A stretch of 64,000 bases of DNA, taken from IMG/VR virus record IMGVR_UViG_3300042569_001723, positions 1 through 64,000 of that record; one strand, 5' to 3'. Below the pieces are notes generated by a model. The model had not been told where the DNA came from. It saw nothing but the letters and a program-made list of their open reading frames with translations, and did not search any database. The stretch is from a virus. The first letter of the stretch is position 1, and each line of letters begins with the position of its first letter. Positions 1-8,900 of the stretch are shown piece after piece. Made by a program: the position numbers and the translations under genes.

Positions 1-252
1 GGATGTACTAATCTAAATGTTTTAGTTGTCGATTTAGGACCAGGACTTATAGTTCTTGGTGATGTAAACTATTACACATTCACAGGAGCGACACCAAGTG
101 GATGTTATTCAGTCATTAGTAAGATAAATGCTCCGATAGACGACGCGTTTACCACATCATTTGGAACTGGTGGATGTAATGATTGTGAGAGTACTTATAT
201 AACTCCAACCCCAACACCTACACAAACAAATACACCAACCCCATCAGCGTAA
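1..252 (+). CDS. C-terminal end of a phage structural protein (partial)
   Basis: The frame is open from the left edge and ends at TAA 250-252, leaving 83 visible residues and no start. The visible part has several Cys residues in G-C and C-x-x-C settings and then a low-complexity Thr/Pro tail (TPTPTPTQTNTPTPSA). Such Thr-Pro tails are common at the ends or linkers of virion surface proteins of environmental phages. Its place just upstream of fibre genes supports a virion role. No enzyme motif is visible, and the family cannot be named from this fragment. Confidence 0.6.
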   Translation, partial: GCTNLNVLVVDLGPGLIVLGDVNYYTFTGATPSGCYSVISKINAPIDDAFTTSFGTGGCNDCESTYITPTPTPTQTNTPTPSA

Positions 253-269
253 ATAGAAAATAATATATT

Positions 270-395
270 ATGGCAATAATAATGACTGAAGGTTTTAGGT
301 TAACATTAACAGAAATAGATGAATTAATTCTAACTGAAGATAATGTTATTATAACTGCTGAAAATAATGAAGGAACTCAATTCGATGATGAATAA
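270..395 (+). CDS. Small acidic hypothetical protein
   Basis: A 41-residue ORF (begins MAIIMTEGFRLTL, ends GTQFDDE) fills the space between the preceding stop and the next fibre gene. Its TAA (393-395) shares its last base with the ATG of the fibre gene at 395, giving a TAATG coupling. It is rich in Glu, Asp, Thr and Leu, with no Cys, signal peptide or membrane segment. A second in-frame Met at codon 5 is an alternative start. It may be translated to couple expression of the fibre gene, or be a small structural protein. No family is recognised. Confidence 0.5.
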   Translation: MAIIMTEGFRLTLTEIDELILTEDNVIITAENNEGTQFDDE

Positions 396-1195
396 TGTCA
401 AATAGAAAATTTAAAGATTTACCATTATATACCGGTGACACATCGAGTACTTACCTGATATTGAACAACTCATCTCAGACAACAACTCATAAAGTTACGA
501 AGGAAAAATTTTTAGATGGTAATAATATATTTCATGGTAATCAAACAATAACAGGTTCATTATCAGTATCTGGTTCAACACTACAAACAGGAAATAACAC
601 TTTAATAGGTAATACTGTTTTAAGTGGTAGTCTATCTGTTAGTGGTTCATTTACAGGTTCACTACAAATAGATGGTGATTTAAATTTAGCATCACCACAT
701 AGTTTTTATCGTTGGGGAAATAAATTATTCAACTACGGACAATGGTATTCATTACAAACACAAAGTGGTTCAGCAGATACGGCATATCCTATGCGATTTG
801 AAGTACCTGCTGATTTATCTGGTATGTACGTTGGAAATAATGGTAGTGGAGTTCCAACTAGAATTTATGTAGAGAATAATGGATTATATAACATTCAATT
901 TTCAGCACAATTGCATACAACCGCAAATCAGTCGTGTGATTTTTCTATTTGGTTTGCTATGACCGGTTCGGCTATTGATAATTCAAATACCGATTTCTCT
1001 ATTGAAAAGGTAAGTGGTGGGGGATTTCAAGTGGCAGCATTAAACTTCTTAACTTCAATATCATCTGGAAGTTATGTAGAATTGTATTGGTCAAAAACAA
1101 CGGCACAGGGGCAATTACAATATAAAGATGTACAATCAACTCCATCGAGACCCGCAACACCATCGGTAATTGTTACAGTTACACAAGTGGCGTAA
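395..1195 (+). CDS. Short tail-fibre protein with jelly-roll-like C-terminus
   Basis: 266 residues. Residues 1-40 (SNRKFKDLPLYTGD) look like a virion-attachment head. Residues about 42-98 are ITGSLSVSGS-type short beta repeats, the same phrase found in every fibre of this window. From about residue 105 a different domain begins (RWGNKLFNYGQWYSL), rich in aromatic residues and beta-strand-like, ending PSVIVTVTQVA. That layout matches C1q/TNF-like trimeric jelly-roll tips seen in phage fibres; this is inferred from pattern only. The start shares one base with the upstream stop. A T-rich stretch follows the stop, but no stem is visible there. Confidence 0.75.
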   Translation: MSNRKFKDLPLYTGDTSSTYLILNNSSQTTTHKVTKEKFLDGNNIFHGNQTITGSLSVSGSTLQTGNNTLIGNTVLSGSLSVSGSFTGSLQIDGDLNLASPHSFYRWGNKLFNYGQWYSLQTQSGSADTAYPMRFEVPADLSGMYVGNNGSGVPTRIYVENNGLYNIQFSAQLHTTANQSCDFSIWFAMTGSAIDNSNTDFSIEKVSGGGFQVAALNFLTSISSGSYVELYWSKTTAQGQLQYKDVQSTPSRPATPSVIVTVTQVA

Positions 1196-1231
1196 AAACC
1201 TTTTTTTTATTTACTAATTCTTTTTTTTTGT

Positions 1232-1246
1232 GTATTTATATGTAAG
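1232..1246 (+). promoter_or_regulatory. Candidate phage promoter motif (GTATTTATATGTAAG)
   Basis: A GTATTTAT-type motif lies 62 bases upstream of the fibre gene at 1309, in one of the few true intergenic spaces. Similar motifs occur before the genes at 5949, 37543 and 53229, all of which begin after a gap rather than an overlap. The core TATTTATA is the reverse complement of the T4-type late promoter TATAAATA. Either a phage-specific promoter or an antisense late promoter is possible. Confidence 0.35.
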
Positions 1247-1268
1247 ACCTACATAGGTTGGATTAACC

Positions 1269-1282
1269 GTGGTACATACCAC
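1269..1282 (+). promoter_or_regulatory. Small hairpin in the 5' leader of the 1309 gene
   Basis: GTGGT (1269-1273) pairs with ACCAC (1278-1282) around the loop ACAT, followed by AATTTTTC. The stem is only 5 bp. It could be a leader hairpin just ahead of the ribosome binding site or a weak terminator. Confidence 0.3.
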
Positions 1283-1292
1283 AATTTTTCTT

Positions 1293-1300
1293 AGAAGGAA
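1293..1300 (+). promoter_or_regulatory. Strong Shine-Dalgarno site (AGAAGGAA) for the 1309 gene
   Basis: A purine-rich AGAAGGAA ends 8 bases before the ATG at 1309. It is notable because most other starts in the window have no such site, and it fixes the start of this gene. Confidence 0.6.
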
Positions 1301-1308
1301 CCATACAT

Positions 1309-3351
1309 ATGGCACAAATAGTAAAACTACGTAGAAGTAGTGTAATCGGTAAAAAACCGACCAACGCTCAACTCGAATTAGGTGAATTGTCAATCAATAC
1401 ATCGGATGGTAAAGTCTATTTTGCTAAATCAGGTTCATTAGGTCCTTCAATTGAGGAATTAATATCAACAAACACGGTTAACACAGGTTCAATATACCTT
1501 ACAGGTGACATCACAGGTTCCATTTTTACAGGTTCTTTTAAAGGTGATGGTGGTGGTCTTTACAATGTTCCAGCTTCAGGAGTTACAGGTTTACAATTAA
1601 ATTTAATCAGTAGTGGTAGTAATACAGCATCGATTGATTTAAATGGTTTTAATGTTAATACCAGTGCTGCGATAACAGGGTCATTATACGTCTCAGGTTC
1701 ATTATATGGAGATGGTAGTAATTTAACAAATGTAGGTTATACAGAAAAGGTATTTTATGTAAGTGAAGATGGTAACGATAATAATGATGGTAAAACATTA
1801 TCCACCCCGTTTAGAACCATTAAAGTGGCCGCAACTGCGGCTTCAGCTTCATTAGCGTTAAATCCACCAAGTCCATACCCATACAGAACAAGTATTCGTG
1901 TTAAAACAGGATATTATGTTGAGGAGGCACCAATCACATTGGTAAGTAACGTATCGATTTTAGGTGATGACTTAAGATCTGTAGTTGTTAGACCAACAAA
2001 CGGAACAAAAGGTAATAATCTATTTTTAATGAATAATGGTTGTTACGCACAAGGATTAAGATTAGAAGGTTGTGAAATCGATAATTTAGAAGACCCAAGA
2101 AGTGGTTTCTTTTTCGCTTTCGCACCTGGTGCATATATTTCAACATCACCATACGTACAAAACTGTTCAGCGATTAACACACCATTCTCTAAGTTTTATA
2201 CCCCATTAGATTTTGATAATGGTAACCCATTGGTGGGTAACGGACCTGGTGGAATGTTAATTGATGATTCAGTATTAGACCCATATAGTCCACTTCGTTC
2301 AATGATTGTGGATTCATACACACAGGTTGCTTTTAATGGTATCGGTATGTGTGCAAGAGGTAGAGGTTATGGTCAGATGGTATCGTTCTTTACTAACTTT
2401 AGTAGAGTCGGTGTGTATTGTATTGATGGTGGACACGCTTCTTTATTGAATTCGAATACCACATTTGGTGATTATGGTTTACGTTCTAAAGGAATGAGAA
2501 TATTAGTTAAACCTGACACAACAATTGTTACAGGAACAACCATTGATCCAACAGCATCAGCATATATTGCAACAAAAAAGACACAGATTCAAACATACAT
2601 GATATCACAATTGGCATTATATGGTACGTATGCATCATCATATAGTAACACTGGTTCAACAATATACGAATCAACAATAAAAGATTCGGGATTATTATTA
2701 GATGCAATTTGTGATGATTTATTATCACCAGTTGTTGCACGTGTGTCTCAAATAGCTTCAGGATTCTTTATTGGTCAAGACACATCTGTGGGTGGTATAT
2801 ACACATTACCGGTGCAAAGTGGATTTACACAAGGTGCAATTGCCGCCTTCCCTGTAAATGCTGGTAATACAGGTATTGCACAAGATTTTGTATTGGCATA
2901 TCAATATATGAGAGATTATTTTGAAAATGATCCTGATAATATTTTTGGTTCAATAAGTGCCACAACAATTACTAAAGTAAGTCAATTATTAGGTGTTGTT
3001 GAAGACACAGTACAACGAGTTATAGTTGATGAAGCGGGAGGAGATTTATTAGTTGAATTTGGTTCGTTAATCACATCAACATCACATGATTTCTCATATG
3101 CTGGTTCAGGAGTTAACTTCTTAGGTCTTCCTGTTAACCAAGGTGGTGTTGGAGAAACAAATTTAACTATTAGGGTTTTCCAAGAAGGTGGTGGTAGAGT
3201 TTACTACACCGCTGGTGATGAAACGGGTGACCAATATCAAGGTAATGAATTCATTATTAGACAAAAGACAGGTACCATTGAAGGTAGAACTTTTTATAGA
3301 GCGGTATCCGCACAAATAACCCCATTAAACTTAGCATTAGAAACATCTTAA
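1309..3351 (+). CDS. Tail fibre with right-handed beta-helix domain
   Basis: 680 residues. Residues 1-50 (MAQIVKLRRSSVIGKKPTNA, then LGELSINTSDGKVYF) form the N-terminal attachment module that opens many T4-like and environmental phage fibres. Residues about 55-140 hold ITGS and SGSLYGDGSNLTN repeats. From about residue 146 (VFYVSEDGNDNNDGKTLSTPFRTI) a parallel beta-helix of the pectate-lyase/DUF1565 type begins, which often forms receptor-binding or polysaccharide-degrading spikes. No catalytic residues can be assigned, so depolymerase activity is only a possibility. It follows a candidate promoter, a hairpin and a strong Shine-Dalgarno, so it is probably the first gene of a late operon. Confidence 0.8.
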   Translation: MAQIVKLRRSSVIGKKPTNAQLELGELSINTSDGKVYFAKSGSLGPSIEELISTNTVNTGSIYLTGDITGSIFTGSFKGDGGGLYNVPASGVTGLQLNLISSGSNTASIDLNGFNVNTSAAITGSLYVSGSLYGDGSNLTNVGYTEKVFYVSEDGNDNNDGKTLSTPFRTIKVAATAASASLALNPPSPYPYRTSIRVKTGYYVEEAPITLVSNVSILGDDLRSVVVRPTNGTKGNNLFLMNNGCYAQGLRLEGCEIDNLEDPRSGFFFAFAPGAYISTSPYVQNCSAINTPFSKFYTPLDFDNGNPLVGNGPGGMLIDDSVLDPYSPLRSMIVDSYTQVAFNGIGMCARGRGYGQMVSFFTNFSRVGVYCIDGGHASLLNSNTTFGDYGLRSKGMRILVKPDTTIVTGTTIDPTASAYIATKKTQIQTYMISQLALYGTYASSYSNTGSTIYESTIKDSGLLLDAICDDLLSPVVARVSQIASGFFIGQDTSVGGIYTLPVQSGFTQGAIAAFPVNAGNTGIAQDFVLAYQYMRDYFENDPDNIFGSISATTITKVSQLLGVVEDTVQRVIVDEAGGDLLVEFGSLITSTSHDFSYAGSGVNFLGLPVNQGGVGETNLTIRVFQEGGGRVYYTAGDETGDQYQGNEFIIRQKTGTIEGRTFYRAVSAQITPLNLALETS

Positions 3352-3363
3352 AAAATATAAAAT

Positions 3364-3708
3364 ATGGCATTACCTTTAAATAAATTTAGATTATTGACCG
3401 AAAACTTAGTAAGTGGTAGTAATGTAATATATCAAGAAAATATTGATGTATCAACAATCGTTTTATCTTGTCAAATAACAAACATAACAACAGGAAGTAC
3501 TAAAACTGCAACTGTACAACTTCAAAAAAGTGGACAGACAGGAACTTACATAACATTGGTAAAAGATGCACACATTCCACCTTATGAATCACTTAATCCG
3601 TTAAGTGGTAAAATAGTATTAGAAAGAAATGATGCATTCATTATAAACACAAATGAAACAGGAGTATTAGATGTAGTATTATCTGTTCTAGAAAACGCAA
3701 ACAACTAA
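3364..3708 (+). CDS. Small structural beta-sandwich protein (hypothetical)
   Basis: 114 residues, alternating hydrophobic and polar residues with no Cys. A short type seen among environmental phage fibre genes (MALPLNKFRLLTENL, then ATVQLQKSGQTGTYITLVKDAHIPP). The pattern suggests an all-beta, tail-associated protein, perhaps a collar or fibre-joining protein. It lies 12 bases after the beta-helix fibre and 8 bases before the next fibre, so it is co-transcribed with both. There is no Shine-Dalgarno; the leader is A/T-rich. Exact function unknown. Confidence 0.6.
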   Translation: MALPLNKFRLLTENLVSGSNVIYQENIDVSTIVLSCQITNITTGSTKTATVQLQKSGQTGTYITLVKDAHIPPYESLNPLSGKIVLERNDAFIINTNETGVLDVVLSVLENANN

Positions 3709-3716
3709 GATAATAG

Positions 3717-5876
3717 ATGTCTAAATTAAACGGTAGAAAATCAGTCGAAATTAAATTACCCGATTTACAAAACGGGCATATACCAATTTATGATAGTACC
3801 GTAAGATTATGGAGTACCATTGATTCTGGTAATTTAGTATCGAGTAGTGCAAATCTTAGTGGTTCTAATAATTTTAATGGTGATCAAATTATTAGTGGTA
3901 GTTTAATTGTTACAAATAATATCACTGCATCTTTTTTTACGGGTACATTTATTGGTGATGGTTCTAATTTATATAACATCTCAGCATCTGCTGTTAGTGG
4001 TTTACAATTAAATCAAATAACAGATGGTCCGGCAACCGCTTCAATTACAAGTGGTAGTGGTTTAAGAATTAATACGAACACGGAAATTACAGGTTCATTA
4101 TTTGTATCGTCCGGTTCTGCAACATTTGATGCAACATTAGCGTTAACAGAAAATAGTTCTTTAATATTAAACAGCGGTTCTAATCTATATGTTTATGATG
4201 GTGGTATTATTAGTGGTACGTTTAAAGGTAATGGTGCTTTATTAACAGATTTACCTTACGCAACAACTGGTTCTAATACATTTTATGGTGGTCAAACAAT
4301 ATCCGGTTCAGTTATCATCACACAAGATTTAACTGTATTTGGTTCATCTTCTATTGTGTATGTTACGTCATCACAATTAGATATCTCAACTAATATTATT
4401 AAAGTTAATGCTGCAAATCCTGGAGTTAGATATGGTGGATTAGCTGTTGTTGATAGTGGTTCAAATCCACAAGTTTCAGGTTCGTTTCTGTTTGATTCAC
4501 AAAAAGACGAATGGATATTTATTCATCAATCTCAAGGAGTTATAACATCATCCGTTTTCTTATTAGGACCCGAGACTTTTGATGATTTAGGAAATGAAAC
4601 TTATTTAACACAAAATAGAATTCCAAAAGGGACGGGTATAGAACACTTGAATGACAGTAATATTACAGATACTGGAACTGTGGTGTCAATTAATTCAAAT
4701 ACTGAAATAACTGGTGGATTAAACATAAGCGGTTCAATTAATATTGGTCAATTCTATACTGTTCCTCAGGTTCTTACAGGTGCTGTAAGAATTACAGGTT
4801 CATTATTATTAAATGGTTCTGAAGTAGGTACGGGTAAGTTAGATGAAAACCAATTTAATAATTTTACTGCATCATATAAAACAGGATCGTTTACTGGTTC
4901 ATTTATTGGTGATGGTTCAGGTTTATACAATCTACCAATTAGTGGTATTACAGGATTAAATCTTAATAATATCACGGGTTCATTGAATGTATCGGGTAGT
5001 GTTACTGCATCATTCTTTGTGGGTGATGGTAGTCAATTAACAAATTTACCTCCAGCAGCAAACGTTCTTAGAATTAGTGGTTCCGCGGGTGATAACACAG
5101 TAGTTGACATATTAAATTCTGCATTATCTATCACAAGCAGTGGTTTAGTAACTGCGTCATTAAGTAATGGTGGTATTAACATAAGTGTTCCATATCTTAT
5201 ATCAGATTATGATGGTATAACTAAGAAACACACACAAAGTGTTGCATCAACTATGTGGACTTTCTCACATTATTTAGGAGAGAGACATCCTTCAATTGAA
5301 GTATTTGATTCAAATGGTTATGTTGTCATTCCTACAAATATTTTAGCTGTTGATCAAAATACTATCAATGTTTATTTCTCAAGTGCACAAACTGGTATTG
5401 TAACTGCAACAGTTGGTGGTGGTTTACCTGCTATTAGTGCAAGTTTTGATGGTTATTTACTTAGAACTGATGGAGTTATTCCCCAATGGGAACCATTAGG
5501 GAGTTTACCATTTGCAACAACGGGATCAAATCAATTTATTGGTGATCAAACTATCACTGGTTCTGTAAAAATAAAAAATGCTAAGATGGATGCCACATGT
5601 TCGGTTATATCAACAAGTGGAACAGTTATTAGTGCGACAGGATACGATGGTGCAAATTTTGATTTTCTTGTTAAGAGCGGTTCTAATATGAGATTAGGAA
5701 ATATTATGGCAGTTTGGGATGGAACAAGTGTGAAATATAGTGAAACATCTACAACCGATTTAGGCAACACATCTGGTGTGACATTTACGGTGTCAAATAC
5801 AGGTAATTTAAATGCTGTAATTGCTTCTGGAACATGGACTGTTGAAGTATTATACCGAGCTCTCGGTTGTTTATAA
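3717..5876 (+). CDS. Medium tail fibre with repeated beta modules
   Basis: 719 residues. The N-terminus (KLNGRKSVEIKLPDLQNG) is an attachment segment. The shaft repeats a module of the form [32 protein letters not shown] at about residues 78-115 and 395-440; this module also occurs in the fibres at 1309 and 53229. A middle region (about 225-320, YVTSSQLDISTNIIKVNAANPG) resembles structural modules of other environmental phage fibres. The C-terminal part (about 600-719) is a distinct beta domain ending VEVLYRALGCL, probably the tip. No enzymatic motif is seen. It is followed by a 72-base gap holding a candidate promoter. Confidence 0.8.
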   Translation: MSKLNGRKSVEIKLPDLQNGHIPIYDSTVRLWSTIDSGNLVSSSANLSGSNNFNGDQIISGSLIVTNNITASFFTGTFIGDGSNLYNISASAVSGLQLNQITDGPATASITSGSGLRINTNTEITGSLFVSSGSATFDATLALTENSSLILNSGSNLYVYDGGIISGTFKGNGALLTDLPYATTGSNTFYGGQTISGSVIITQDLTVFGSSSIVYVTSSQLDISTNIIKVNAANPGVRYGGLAVVDSGSNPQVSGSFLFDSQKDEWIFIHQSQGVITSSVFLLGPETFDDLGNETYLTQNRIPKGTGIEHLNDSNITDTGTVVSINSNTEITGGLNISGSINIGQFYTVPQVLTGAVRITGSLLLNGSEVGTGKLDENQFNNFTASYKTGSFTGSFIGDGSGLYNLPISGITGLNLNNITGSLNVSGSVTASFFVGDGSQLTNLPPAANVLRISGSAGDNTVVDILNSALSITSSGLVTASLSNGGINISVPYLISDYDGITKKHTQSVASTMWTFSHYLGERHPSIEVFDSNGYVVIPTNILAVDQNTINVYFSSAQTGIVTATVGGGLPAISASFDGYLLRTDGVIPQWEPLGSLPFATTGSNQFIGDQTITGSVKIKNAKMDATCSVISTSGTVISATGYDGANFDFLVKSGSNMRLGNIMAVWDGTSVKYSETSTTDLGNTSGVTFTVSNTGNLNAVIASGTWTVEVLYRALGCL

Positions 5877-5903
5877 AATACTTTATTTTAATTGATAACA
5901 ATT

Positions 5904-5918
5904 GATATTTATTAGTAA
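5904..5918 (+). promoter_or_regulatory. Candidate promoter motif (GATATTTATTAGTAA)
   Basis: A relative of the GTATTTAT motif in the 72-base gap before the first giant fibre, about 30 bases upstream of its ATG. It sits next to two copies of AATTGATA. Supported only by resemblance to the other gap motifs. Confidence 0.3.
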
Positions 5919-5948
5919 CACATTAGTGGAAAGTGAAACTAATCAAAT

Positions 5949-8900
5949 ATGGGAAATGAATTTAAAGTCAAGAACGGCATTATTGTGTCCGGTTCTGCAG
6001 AAATTGAGAATGATTTAATAGTACATGGTACATTAACTGCAACTCAAATTGATTTAACAGTAGTATCTTCTTCTGTTTTATTTCAAAGCGGTTCAACCAA
6101 ATTTGGTGACTCCTCTGATGATGTTCATAACATGACAGGTTCTGTGTATATCACAGGATCTATTACCTTAAATGGTAGTCCAATCGGTACAGGTAAATTA
6201 GACCAAACCGAATTTTATACATACACAACTTCTTTAGACCAAAAAACAGGGTCATTTGCAACAACTGGTTCAAATACATTTGTTGGGACTGAAATTATTT
6301 CAGGTTCAGTTAATATCGTTGGTGGTGATTTAATCATTAACGGAACATCTTATAACTCTCAAACATCAGGTACTTCAGGAACTAGCGGAACTGCCGGTTC
6401 TAGTGGAACCTCAGGTTCAAGTGGTAGTGCAGGTACTTCAGGTACTTCAGGTACATCTGGTTCTAGTGGTAGTGCAGGTACTTCAGGTACATCTGGTTCT
6501 AGTGGTAGTGCAGGTACATCTGGTTCTAGTGGTACTAGAGGAACGTCCGGTTCATCAGGTAGTTCAGGAACTAGTGGTACATCTGGATCATCAGGAAGTT
6601 CAGGTTCTGCAGGTACAAGTGGTACGTCTGGTTCTTCTGGAAGTAGTGGAACAGCTGGTTCTTCAGGAACGTCAGGTTTATTAACATTAACTGGTACAAC
6701 AGATAATGGTATAATAACATTAAATGGTTCCGCACCAAATGCAACAGTCGAATCTAATTTAAGATTTGATGGATCAACTTTAAGTGTGACAGGTAGTGGT
6801 ACTGTTTCAGGTAACTTAACAGTTCAAGGTAACTTAACCGCACAACAATTTATTGTTAGTTCATCGGTTACACATCTTACAACATCTTTTTCAAGTGGAT
6901 CTACAAAATTTGGTGACACTATAGACGACAACCATAATTTTACAGGTTCAGTTTTTATTACAGGGGCATTACAAATACCAAAATCGGCATCTAATCCAAC
7001 AGGTACGGTTTCAGGTCAATTATATTATAATACCACAGATACAAACATATATCGTTACGATGGTTCGTTTTGGTTAAAAGCGGCAGGTACTTCAGGTACT
7101 AGTGGAACTTCAGGTTCTTCAGGTAGTGCAGGAACATCGGGAACGTCAGGTTCTAGCGGTTCTGCGGGAACTAGTGGTACGTCAGGAAGTAGTGGTAGTA
7201 CAGGTACTTCGGGAACTAGTGGTAGTTCAGGTTCAGCGGGAACAAGCGGAACGGCAGGTTCTTCAGGTAGTGCAGGAACGAGCGGTACGTCAGGTTCTTC
7301 AGGTTCAGCGGGTACATCTGGAACATCAGGTTCTAGTGGAAGTGCTGGTACATCTGGAAGTAGTGGTAGTGCGGGAACAAGTGGTTCTAGTGGTTCTGCG
7401 GGTTCATCAGGTAGTGCAGGTACTAGTGGTTCATCTGGTAGTTCAGGGTCTGCAGGTACTTCCGGTACAAGTGGAACGAGTGGAAGTACAGGTACGTCAG
7501 GAACAAGCGGTTCATCTGGTAGTTCAGGAACTAGTGGTTCATCTGGAACATCTATAACAACATCAGGAACAAACAATACTGTTGTTAAATTTACATCTAC
7601 ATCGACAGTTGGTAACTCCAACATTAAAGATGATGGTACAACAATACAATTAGGTTCAAATACACAAATAACGGGGTCATTAGTTGTTAGTGGTAACCTA
7701 ACGGCTCAACAATTTATTGTTAGCTCATCGGTTACACATCTTACGACCTCTTTCTCATCGGGATCAACAAAATTCGGTGATGATATTTTTGATAACCACA
7801 ACTTCACAGGTTCAGTAATAGTTACCGGTTCATTACAAATACCATTAACGACTTCACCATTACTTGCCGCAACTGGTGCAATTTATTACAATACAACAGA
7901 TACAAACATATATCGATATGATGGTACAAACTGGTTAAAGGCTGCCGGTACTTCAGGTACTAGTGGTACATCAGGTTCTTCAGGTAGTGCCGGAACATCT
8001 GGTTCTAGTGGTTCAACAGGAACTAGTGGTAGCTCGGGTTCTAGTGGTACAAGAGGAACATCTGGTTCTAGTGGTTCTGCTGGAACAAGTGGTACATCGG
8101 GTTCTAGTGGAAGTGCGGGAACATCAGGAACAAGTGGTGGTACCGGTTCATCAGGTTCTAGTGGGTCGTCAGGTTCTAGCGGTACTTCAGGAACCACAGG
8201 TACATCAGGTTCATCAGGTACTGCTGGCACATCAGGAACTTCAGGTTCTAGCGGTTCTACAGGTACTTCAGGTTCTTCTGGAACAAGTGGTACGTCAGGT
8301 TCTAGCGGTAGTGCAGGAACATCCGGAACTTCCGGTTCCTCAGGGTCTACTGGAACAAGTGGAACATCTGGTTCTAGTGGAGCAACAGGTTCGTCAGGAA
8401 GTTCAGGTTCTAGTGGTACAAGAGGAACATCGGGTTCTAGCGGTAGTGCAGGAACGAGCGGTACGTCAGGAACATCAGGTTCTTCAGGAACATCAGGTTC
8501 TTCAGGAACATCAATTACAACAAGTGGTACAAATAATACTATAGTTAAATTCACATCAACTTCAACAGTTGGTAACTCTAACTTAACGGACGATGGAACA
8601 ACCTTTAGAGTTGGTCAAAACGCAATAGTAACAGGTTCTTTAACCGTTACGGGTAATTTAATTGCACAGCAATATATTGTAAGTTCTTCAGTTAGTTATA
8701 TAACAACATCATTCGCATCAGGATCAACAAAATTCGGTGATAGTTCTGATGATGTCCATAATTTTACAGGTTCATTAAATATTGGTGGTGGAGGTAAATT
8801 AACCGTAGCTACGGTTGGTGGTGATGAGGGAGGTGAAATTTTATTGGGTAAAGCGGCAACCAATACAACACTTGCAGGTGATGGTGTAACAATCGATGTT

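Noticed and set aside
1197-1230. T-rich stretches after the first short fibre gene, considered as a terminator
   Set aside because: No stem precedes the T runs, so an intrinsic terminator is not supported.
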